Shown one piece after another: positions 34,364-41,202 of a stretch of 58,892 bases of DNA. Within the stretch, counting starts at the first letter, position 1. Each line of letters begins with the position of its first letter. The notes below the pieces were generated by a model. It made no database searches, was not told the origin of the DNA, and was given only the letters and a program-made list of their open reading frames with translations. This DNA comes from JAXGTD01 sp040775095. Lineage in GTDB: Bacteria > Pseudomonadota > Gammaproteobacteria > Chromatiales > Chromatiaceae. The stretch is from positions 1 through 58,892 of the forward strand of contig JAXGTD010000009.1 in the NCBI GenBank assembly GCA_040775095.1, given 5' to 3'. A program made the position numbers and the translations under genes.

Positions 34364-35353
34364 TTGATACCGCCGGTGGACCGCTTCGACCGTATCTTCG
34401 AGCTCAACCGGATCTTCCAGGGCGCGCGTCACCCGGTCTCGCGCCGTCGCCTGGAAGTGGAGCTGGAATGCTCCAGGGCGACGGTCAAACGCATCATCGA
34501 CGATATGCGCCTGTACCTGAATGCACCCATCGTCTACGACCGGGAACACAACGGCTATCGCTACGACCCGGCGAGCGGCGGGATGTACGAGTTGCCCGGA
34601 CTCTGGTTCAACGCCTCCGAGCTACACGCCCTCTTTGCCGTGCAACAGTTGCTCGGCGACGTGCAGCCCGGACTCCTCGACCCGGTGCTCAAGCCGTTGC
34701 AGAAGCGAATCGACGCGTTGCTTGACCTTCAGCATACCGGCTCCGAGGGGCTCCAGGGCCGGATCCGCGTGCTGCAGATGGGTGCACGCGAGGCCGGCGA
34801 GGCATTCCAGGCCGCGGCCGGCGCGCTGGCGCGCCGCCAGCGCCTGGGCATCCGCTACTACACCCGTTCCAGCGAGGTGCGCAGTGAGCGAACCGTCTCA
34901 CCGCAACGCCTGATCTACTATCGCGACAACTGGTATCTGGATGCCTGGTGTCATCTGCGCGAGGGTCTGCGCACGTTCTCGGTCGACGCGATCGAGTCGG
35001 CGCGGATGCTCGACGAGGCGGCCCTGGAGGTCGATGCCGACGCGCTCGATGGCCACTTCGACACCTCCTATGGGATCTTCTCCGGGGTCCCGGAGCACGA
35101 GGCCGTGCTGCATTTCGAGCCGGCCCGCGCGCGCTACGTCGCCAAGGAACGCTGGCATCGCAATCAACGCGGTCGCCTGCTTGACGACGGGCGCTACGAG
35201 CTGCGGGTGCCTTACAGCAATCCGGCCGAGCTGGTCATGGACATCCTGCGCTTTGGTGCGGACGTCGAGGTCGTGGCGCCGGGCGAGCTGCGGGCGCTGG
35301 TCGCGTCGCGCCTGCGCGCCGCGCTCGCCCGATATCCCCGCGCGGCGGGTTGA
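34364..35353 (+). CDS. WYL-domain transcriptional regulator
   Basis: About 329 residues if started at the TTG at 34364; a GTG at 34376 is equally possible and neither has a good ribosome site. The N-terminus is a helix-turn-helix of the DeoR/PafC type (RFDRIFELNRIFQGARHPVS, then LEVELECSRATVKRIIDDMR). The middle holds a WYL domain (SPQRLIYYRDNWYLDAWCHL) and the end a WCX domain. WYL regulators sense nucleic-acid or nucleotide ligands and often respond to DNA damage. Targets unknown; it lies 20 bases after rsfS. Confidence 0.88.
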   Translation: MIPPVDRFDRIFELNRIFQGARHPVSRRRLEVELECSRATVKRIIDDMRLYLNAPIVYDREHNGYRYDPASGGMYELPGLWFNASELHALFAVQQLLGDVQPGLLDPVLKPLQKRIDALLDLQHTGSEGLQGRIRVLQMGAREAGEAFQAAAGALARRQRLGIRYYTRSSEVRSERTVSPQRLIYYRDNWYLDAWCHLREGLRTFSVDAIESARMLDEAALEVDADALDGHFDTSYGIFSGVPEHEAVLHFEPARARYVAKERWHRNQRGRLLDDGRYELRVPYSNPAELVMDILRFGADVEVVAPGELRALVASRLRAALARYPRAAG

Positions 35354-35357
35354 GCCG

Positions 35358-35873
35358 ATGGCCGGGTCCATGCCAGTGGTGGTGATCGTTGCGGCGGTGG
35401 CGCGCAACGGTGTGATTGGCGATGGCAATCGATTGCCCTGGCACCTGCCCGCCGATCTCGCCCACTTCAAGGGCCTGACCCTGGATCGGCCCATCCTGAT
35501 GGGCCGCCGCACCTGGGAATCGCTCCCGGGATTGTTACCCAGACGCCGGCATATCGTGATCAGCCGCGAGCCGGCATACCAGGCCCGTGGGTGCGAGCTG
35601 TTCGGCTCGCCGCAAGAGGCCCTGTATGCCCTGCGTGACGCCCCCGAGGTGATGGTCGTGGGGGGCGCGTCGATCTACCGGGCCTTGTTGCCGCTGGCCG
35701 CGCGCATGCATCTGACCCGGGTGGACGCCGACGTCGCGGGGGATGTCCGTTTCCCGCCCTGGTGTGATGCCTGCTGGCAGGAGGCGGCGCGCGACTACCG
35801 CGCGCCGGATCCGGCGAACCGCTTTGCGATGACCTTCCTGACGCTCGTGCGCGTCTGTCCCGACCCGCGCTGA
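35358..35873 (+). CDS. folA: Dihydrofolate reductase
   Basis: 171 residues from the ATG at 35358; an ATG at 35370 is close behind. Motifs: VVIVAAVARNGVIGDGNRLP, then WHLPADLAHFK with the substrate-site Asp/Glu position filled by Asp, ILMGRRTWESL, and VMVVGGASIYRALLPLA. Makes tetrahydrofolate. It converges with apaH; only 40 bases separate the two stops and no clear bidirectional terminator is seen. Confidence 0.96.
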   Translation: MAGSMPVVVIVAAVARNGVIGDGNRLPWHLPADLAHFKGLTLDRPILMGRRTWESLPGLLPRRRHIVISREPAYQARGCELFGSPQEALYALRDAPEVMVVGGASIYRALLPLAARMHLTRVDADVAGDVRFPPWCDACWQEAARDYRAPDPANRFAMTFLTLVRVCPDPR

Positions 35874-35913
35874 GGGGCGCCCACGCTGCGGTCGCGCCGA
35901 CGCGGATGGGGCA

Positions 35914-36750
35914 TCAGCCGCCGGGGGCCAGATAACCACTGCAGTCGATGGCAAAGACCTTGATTGCCTTTTTCTTTCGGACCCGGATCGCGGTCATATG
36001 GCCGCCCCAGAGGCAGCCGCTGTCCAGTGCCCAGACGTTGTCCTCGGCGAGATAGCCGAGGGTGGACCAATGCCCGAAGATGATGCGCACATCGCTGGTG
36101 CGCCGTCCCGGGACCCTGAACCAGGGCAGGCACTCTTCCGGCTGCGCCCCGGGTGCCGACTTTTCGCTCAGGAGCAGGTTGCCGTCCCGATCGCAATAGC
36201 GCAGACGGGTCAGGCAGTTGGTGATGAAGCGCAGGCGCTCGGTCCCTTGCAGGTTGTCGGACCAGCGGCTCGGCTCGTTGCCGTACATCAGGTTGAGGAA
36301 GCCGGTGTGGTCGGGGCCCCGAAGGGCCTGCTCGAGCTCACCGGCGCAGGCGATCGCCTGTTCCAGGTCCCACTGTGGTGGAAGGCCCGCGTGCACCATC
36401 GCGAAGCGCTTGTTCGCATCGTAGTGCAGCAGTGGCCTGTGACGCAGCCAGTGCAGTAACTCCTCGCGGTCGGGGGCGTTGAGCACCTCGTCCAGGGTGC
36501 TCTTCTTGGCATGACGCTCATTGCCGGCCGCGAGCGCGAGCAGATGCAGATCGTGATTGCCGAGCACGACGACCGCGCGTTCGCCCAATGCCTTGAACCA
36601 ACGCAGCACGGCGAGGGATTCCGGGCCGCGATTGACCAGGTCCCCCACCGACCAGAGTTGGTCCTTGGCGGTGTCGAAGCCGATCGCGTCGAGGAGTTGC
36701 CGCAACTCGTCGTAACAGCCCTGAATGTCGCCAACCGCGTAAATTGCCAT
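35914..36750 (-). CDS. apaH: Symmetrical diadenosine tetraphosphatase
   Basis: 278 residues. Metallophosphatase motifs in order: YAVGDIQGCYDEL, GDLVNRGPESL, VVLGNHDLHLL, then VHAGLPPQWDL and FGHWSTLGYL. Hydrolyses Ap4A to ADP and acts as the main RNA-decapping enzyme for Np4-capped transcripts. Follows apaG by 107 bases. Confidence 0.97.
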   Translation of the reverse strand: MAIYAVGDIQGCYDELRQLLDAIGFDTAKDQLWSVGDLVNRGPESLAVLRWFKALGERAVVVLGNHDLHLLALAAGNERHAKKSTLDEVLNAPDREELLHWLRHRPLLHYDANKRFAMVHAGLPPQWDLEQAIACAGELEQALRGPDHTGFLNLMYGNEPSRWSDNLQGTERLRFITNCLTRLRYCDRDGNLLLSEKSAPGAQPEECLPWFRVPGRRTSDVRIIFGHWSTLGYLAEDNVWALDSGCLWGGHMTAIRVRKKKAIKVFAIDCSGYLAPGG

Positions 36751-36857
36751 AGAACCGCTCGTCGTACCCTCGCCATCGTGCGGCGGGGGATCAATGTTGA
36801 TCGGGATCCGTCGGGCCCTGGGCAGTGCGATGCCGCCGAGGCACGGCGCCGCTGGAT

Positions 36858-37247
36858 TCAGTGCAGGCGACTGCGGTTGGCCAGGGAGAACGGACGGATC
36901 TCGGCATCGAACTGGGTGCCGTCATCGGCGAGCATCTGGTAGCTGCCGTGCATGCTGCCCACCGGCGTTTCGATCTGGGTCCCGCTGGTATAGCGAAACG
37001 ACTCGCCGGGCCGCAGGTAGGGTTGCTCCCCGATGACGCCGGCACCGCGCACCTCCTGCACCTTGCCGTTGGCGTCGGTCACGATCCAGTGCCGGCTCAA
37101 CAGCTTTGCAGCCTCGGCGCCGCGGTTCTCGATCGTAATCGTGTAGGAGAACACGAAACTCTGACCAGCGGGGTCGGATTGCTCGGCCAGGTAGCTGGTC
37201 GTGGCGCTGACCATGATTTTGTAGCGCTCGTTATCGGCGATTTGCAT
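36858..37247 (-). CDS. apaG: ApaG domain protein (Co2+/Mg2+ efflux-associated)
   Basis: 129 residues from the ATG at 37247, with AGGT upstream; the longer frame is not coding. One Fn3-like ApaG domain with FVFSYTITIENRGAEAAKLL, SRHWIVTDANGKVQEVRG, GVIGEQPYLRPGESFRYTSG and GSMHGSYQM. Biochemical role is unsettled; it is nearly always next to apaH. In E. coli ksgA precedes apaG, but not here. Confidence 0.95.
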   Translation of the reverse strand: MQIADNERYKIMVSATTSYLAEQSDPAGQSFVFSYTITIENRGAEAAKLLSRHWIVTDANGKVQEVRGAGVIGEQPYLRPGESFRYTSGTQIETPVGSMHGSYQMLADDGTQFDAEIRPFSLANRSRLH

Positions 37248-37605
37248 GTCGTTACCTCGTCGATCGGGTCGGTGATGGCCTGCGCCTCCGCGGGGCGGAT
37301 GGGCCGCGCCAGGCGGCCACCGCGGTCCGCCGGGGCCGGTCCGAAACCTTGGCAGTGTCGCCCTCGCGAGCGGACCGGGCCGCGTTTGCCTTTCGACGAG
37401 CGGCGGGGTCGGCCGCTCGAAAATCGCCCGCAACGTGACCGACAGCAACTGCGCGACAGCCATGGATGATGGATAATACCGCATCCCGTGCGGCGGGCAG
37501 TTGAGATCGTCAAATTCGGTGATTACACGGGTGCGCCTATCCATTTTTTTCAGGGTGTTGTAATCTCTTGTTCGGAAGTAACCTCAATCCGATTCCGATG
37601 CTGGC
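37248..37605. promoter_or_regulatory. Divergent intergenic region upstream of apaG
   Basis: 358 bases. CGAGCGGC-GGGGTC-GGCCGCTCG at about 37395-37418 is a strong 8-bp stem without a T-run. An AT-rich zone with a T7 run occupies 37505-37590 and is the best promoter candidate for the small plus-strand gene at 37606. No ksgA sequence is present. Confidence 0.35.
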
Positions 37606-37779
37606 ATGGTCATGATCAACAGGCACATTCGTCGCAAGCCGGATCTCTTTCTCGTGCTGTTGCTGATCGTCGGCGTCGGCCTGTCGGTGACTGTCGCCTA
37701 CCAGATCAACGTGTACCATGGGCAGAACGATGCGCCCGTGGCCAAACAGTCGCCGTTTCCGTCGAACATCGGCGGTTAA
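37606..37779 (+). CDS. 57-residue single-pass membrane protein
   Basis: Reads MVMINRHIRRKPDLFLVLLL and continues through IVGVGLSVTVAYQINVYHG to a polar tail ending SNIGG. It has a basic cytoplasmic start, one membrane helix (about 13-34) and a short periplasmic tail. The ATG at 37612 is an alternative. The codon pattern is coding-like and the Arg/Lys-then-hydrophobic layout is that of real small inner-membrane proteins. No known family recognised. An AT-rich putative promoter region lies directly upstream. Confidence 0.6.
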   Translation: MVMINRHIRRKPDLFLVLLLIVGVGLSVTVAYQINVYHGQNDAPVAKQSPFPSNIGG

Positions 37780-37912
37780 CCTGCCGGTGCTGCCCAGGCG
37801 GCGGCGATGACGCGATGGGGCCGGTCGGCCTTGGCGGGGAAGGGTCGCCGATACAGGAACCCCGGGCGGGGCCTGTCGGGCTCGGCTTTCTTGCCGCAAG
37901 GGGGACCATCGC

Positions 37913-38848
37913 ATGACAGCAAAGCCGCGGGTTGGTGTGGTCGGGGTCGGCTATCTCGGCCGATTCCACGCGCTGATCTATTCTCGCCTGCCAGGTGTCG
38001 AGCTTGTTGGTGTGACCGACATCGATGGCGAGCAGGCCAGACGCGTCGGCGCCGAGGCGGGCTGCGCCAGCTTCACGGACCCGGGGGCCCTGCTCGGGCG
38101 CGTGGACGCGGTGAGCGTGGTGGTCCCGACGACGGCGCATCTGGACGTCGCCGCGCCCTACCTGCAGCGGGGCGTGCACATGCTCCTGGAAAAGCCGATT
38201 GCCGCCGATGCGGGGCAGGGCGGGGAGATCGTTCGCCTCGCCGAGCAGTCCGGCGCGATCCTGCAGATCGGCCACCTGGAGCGTTTCAACGCGGGCATCA
38301 TGGCGCTGGCCGAGCGCATCGACGCGCCGCGCTTCATCGAGGCGCAGCGCATGGGCGGCTTCGTTGAACGCGCCACCGACGTCGATGTCGTCTCCGACCT
38401 GATGATCCACGACATCGACATCATCCTTGCGCTCGTGGACTCCGATCTGGCCGACGTCCGCGCCGTGGGGACACCGGTGCTGACACCGCACGTGGATATC
38501 GCCAGCGCCCGGCTGGAGTTTCAGAACGGCACCGTCGCGAACGTCGTCGCCAGCCGCGTCTCGGACAAGAAGACCAGACGAATCCGCGTGTTCCAGCCCC
38601 ACGCGTACCTGTCGCTGGACTTCGTCGATCAGACCCTGGACATTGCCACACCCGAGCTGCACCCCGGGGCGGCGCGGCCCGAGATCAAACGCACCCGCGT
38701 TGCGGTCGAGTCGGTGAAGCCGCTCGACCGGGAGATCGAGGCGTTCGTGGACTGCGTGCGCCGGCGCGGGCGGCCTCTGGTCGATGGGCGCGTCGGTCTC
38801 AAGGCGCTGCAGGTGGCCCTGACGGTCCACGAGCGGATTGCGGCCTGA
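37913..38848 (+). CDS. Gfo/Idh/MocA family oxidoreductase
   Basis: 311 residues. The N-terminal Rossmann fold has VGVVGVGYLGRFHALIYSRL; the family EKP motif is MLLEKPIAAD and the substrate-side segment is LQIGHLERFNAGIMAL. The C-terminal domain has MIHDIDIILALVDSD with the conserved His. These NAD(P)-dependent enzymes oxidise sugars or related polyols; similar proteins near envelope genes act on UDP-sugars, which is only a suggestion here. The last 50 bases overlap the 3' end of pdxA on the other strand. Confidence 0.9.
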   Translation: MTAKPRVGVVGVGYLGRFHALIYSRLPGVELVGVTDIDGEQARRVGAEAGCASFTDPGALLGRVDAVSVVVPTTAHLDVAAPYLQRGVHMLLEKPIAADAGQGGEIVRLAEQSGAILQIGHLERFNAGIMALAERIDAPRFIEAQRMGGFVERATDVDVVSDLMIHDIDIILALVDSDLADVRAVGTPVLTPHVDIASARLEFQNGTVANVVASRVSDKKTRRIRVFQPHAYLSLDFVDQTLDIATPELHPGAARPEIKRTRVAVESVKPLDREIEAFVDCVRRRGRPLVDGRVGLKALQVALTVHERIAA

Positions 38849-39881
38849 CGCGGGACGCGGGCGCGCCGCGGCGGCGCCCGGCCATCTCCATCGCGCAGAC
38901 GATGGCCTGCTCCAGGCTGCCACTGTCGGCCGCGCCGGTACCGGCAAGCTCGAGCGCGGTGCCGTGATCCACCGAGGCGCGGACGATCGGCAGCCCCAGC
39001 GTGATGTTGACCGCGTTGCTGAAGCCGATGTGCTTGAGCACCGGAAGCCCCTGATCGTGATACATCGCCAGCACGGCGTCGACCCCAACAAGGCGCTCTG
39101 GAACGAATGCGGTATCGGCCGGCATCGGACCGGTCAGGCGCAACCCGGCGGCACCGAGCTCGGCCAGCACCGGGGCGATGATCTCGATCTCCTCGCGGCC
39201 CAGGTGTCCGCCTTCGCCCGCATGCGGGTTCAGGCCCAGGACCAGGATGTGTGGCCGTGGTACCCCGAACAGGCGCCGCAGATCCTGGTCTAGGGTGATC
39301 AGGACGCGTCTCAGCAGGGCCTGGTCGATCGCGTCGGGGACCGCGCGCAAGGGCAGGTGCGTGGTGGCGAGCGCGACCCGCAGGCCCGGTGCGGCCAGCA
39401 ACATCACGGGCTGCGCATCGCAGCGCTCGGCGAGAAACTCGGTATGACCGGTGAATGGAAGCCCGGCGTCGTTGATGATCCCCTTGTGCACCGGCCCCGT
39501 CACCATGGCGTCGAAACGCCCGTCCAGACAGCCGTCGCAGGCCCTCGCCAGCGTCTCGAGCACGTAGGCGGCATGGCCACGGCACGGGCAGCCGGGGACG
39601 ACCTCCGGCGCCGTCAGCCCGACGGCGTCCACCAACAGGGTGCCGGGGCTCTGAGGTCGTGCGTCGCGGGACGCATCGAACGCCAGGAGCCGCAAAGGTT
39701 GCCCGAGCAGCGTGGCGCGGCGCTCCAGCAGGGTCGGATCGCAAACGGCGACCAGCTCGGCTTCGTGTCCACGCTGGGCGATCGCGACGCAGAGGTCGGG
39801 GCCGATGCCGGCGGGTTCGCCTGGCGTGAGCGCGATCCGGCGCACCCCCGGGCGCGACGGGTCCGGGTCAGTCCTCGTCAT
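38799..39881 (-). CDS. pdxA: 4-Hydroxythreonine-4-phosphate dehydrogenase
   Basis: 360 residues from the ATG at 39881. Motifs: IALTPGEPAGIGPDL at the start, VTGPVHKGIINDAGLPFTGH with metal and substrate histidines, GLNPHAGEGGHLGREE and MYHDQGLPVLKHIGF. Works in the DXP-dependent PLP pathway. About 25 Arg/Pro-rich residues at the C-terminus exceed the family norm and are the part overlapping the oxidoreductase gene by 50 bases. The start overlaps the surA stop by 14 bases. Confidence 0.95.
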   Translation of the reverse strand: MTRTDPDPSRPGVRRIALTPGEPAGIGPDLCVAIAQRGHEAELVAVCDPTLLERRATLLGQPLRLLAFDASRDARPQSPGTLLVDAVGLTAPEVVPGCPCRGHAAYVLETLARACDGCLDGRFDAMVTGPVHKGIINDAGLPFTGHTEFLAERCDAQPVMLLAAPGLRVALATTHLPLRAVPDAIDQALLRRVLITLDQDLRRLFGVPRPHILVLGLNPHAGEGGHLGREEIEIIAPVLAELGAAGLRLTGPMPADTAFVPERLVGVDAVLAMYHDQGLPVLKHIGFSNAVNITLGLPIVRASVDHGTALELAGTGAADSGSLEQAIVCAMEMAGRRRGAPASRVRPQSARGPSGPPAAP

Positions 39882-41202
39882 CGCCCAGGCGTACCTCGAC
39901 GTAGGCCTCGTCGCGAAGCCGCCGCAGCCACAGCTCGGTGGCCTCCTCCGCCTTGCGCTGGCGAATGGCATCCTTTGCCTTGATGCGCATGATCTCGTCG
40001 GTGGTGTCCTGGTCGCGGCGCTCAAGCACCTGAACGATGTGCCAGCCGAACGGGCTCTGGAACGGCTCGCTGATCTGGTTGGGCGCGAGGGCGTCCATCT
40101 TCCGCTCGAACTGCGGGACCGTGTCGCCCGGGTTGACCCATCCGAGATCGCCTCCCTTGAGCGCCGAACCGGTATCGTCCGAGTGCGAGCGCGCGAGTGT
40201 CGCGAAATCGTCGCCGCCGAGGATGCGCAGGCGAAGCTGCGACAAGCGGCCCTTGGCGTCTTCGTCGGAGACGACCTCGTTGGTGCGGATCAGGATGTGT
40301 CGGGCATGGGTCTGGGTCTGCCCCTGTGGCGCGTCGCCCTTGATGTCCGAGACCTTGATGATGTGGAAGCCGCTGGGGCTGCGGATCGGGTCGGAGACCT
40401 GCCCCTTCTTGAGCGTGCGTGCGGGCTCCGCGGCGAGGCTCGGCACCTCTGCCATCGGGAACCAGCCGAGGTCGCCCCCCTCGAGTGCCTGGCGACCCTC
40501 GGACTCGGCGACCGCGATCTTGGCGAAGTCTTCCCCCTGGCGCAGACGTTTCACGATCGCCCGGCTCTTCTCCTGCGCCCGCGCGATCTGCTCCGGTGTC
40601 GCCGGGTCCGGTATCGCGATGAGGATGTGCTGCAGCCGCACCTCGTTGCGCTCGATCAGCGAATCGGATTCCTGCTCGAGGAAGCGGTCGATCTCCGGTT
40701 CGCTGACCCGGATGTTCTGGACCACTTCCTGCTGCTGCAGGCGGGAGGTGAGGATCTGCATCCGGGTATCCTCGCGAAAATCATCGAACGAGATGCCGCC
40801 GGCCTCCAGGGTCAGGCGCAGCTGCTCGAGCGGGAGGCCGTTGCGTTCGGCGATGTTGGCCATGGCCTCGGTCAGCGTGGCCTCGTCCACCTCGATGCCC
40901 AGCGTCTTGGCCCGCTGGAACTGGAGGCGCTTGAGGATCATGCGGTCGAGCACCTGCTTCTCGAGCACCGGTCGCGGCGGCAGGCTCGTGCCCGCCGATT
41001 GCAGCTGCGGCAACACGAGGTTGATCTCTCCCTGCAGCTCGCTCTCGACGATGACGTCGTCGTTGACGACCGCGACGATCGAGTCGAGCGGCTGGATGTC
41101 GGCCGCGTGGAGCGGGGCGAAGAACCACAACAACAGGGCCAGGAAGCCGCGCGCCGGGTTTGCGCGGATCCGCCCCATCGGTCTAGTCGAGCTGATAGCC
41201 AT
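39868..41202 (-). CDS. surA: Periplasmic chaperone and peptidyl-prolyl isomerase SurA
   Basis: 444 residues from the ATG at 41202 with AGGAG 4 bases upstream; an ATG at 41178 is the alternative. Signal peptide (about 10-33), N-terminal chaperone domain (VVNDDVIVESELQGEINLVL), then two parvulin domains (RLQHILIAIPDPATPEQ; THARHILIRTNEVVSDEDAK) and a C-terminal helix. Escorts outer-membrane proteins, LptD among them, to the Bam machinery. The start overlaps the lptD stop by 20 bases. Confidence 0.97.
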   Translation of the reverse strand: MAISSTRPMGRIRANPARGFLALLLWFFAPLHAADIQPLDSIVAVVNDDVIVESELQGEINLVLPQLQSAGTSLPPRPVLEKQVLDRMILKRLQFQRAKTLGIEVDEATLTEAMANIAERNGLPLEQLRLTLEAGGISFDDFREDTRMQILTSRLQQQEVVQNIRVSEPEIDRFLEQESDSLIERNEVRLQHILIAIPDPATPEQIARAQEKSRAIVKRLRQGEDFAKIAVAESEGRQALEGGDLGWFPMAEVPSLAAEPARTLKKGQVSDPIRSPSGFHIIKVSDIKGDAPQGQTQTHARHILIRTNEVVSDEDAKGRLSQLRLRILGGDDFATLARSHSDDTGSALKGGDLGWVNPGDTVPQFERKMDALAPNQISEPFQSPFGWHIVQVLERRDQDTTDEIMRIKAKDAIRQRKAEEATELWLRRLRDEAYVEVRLGDDED

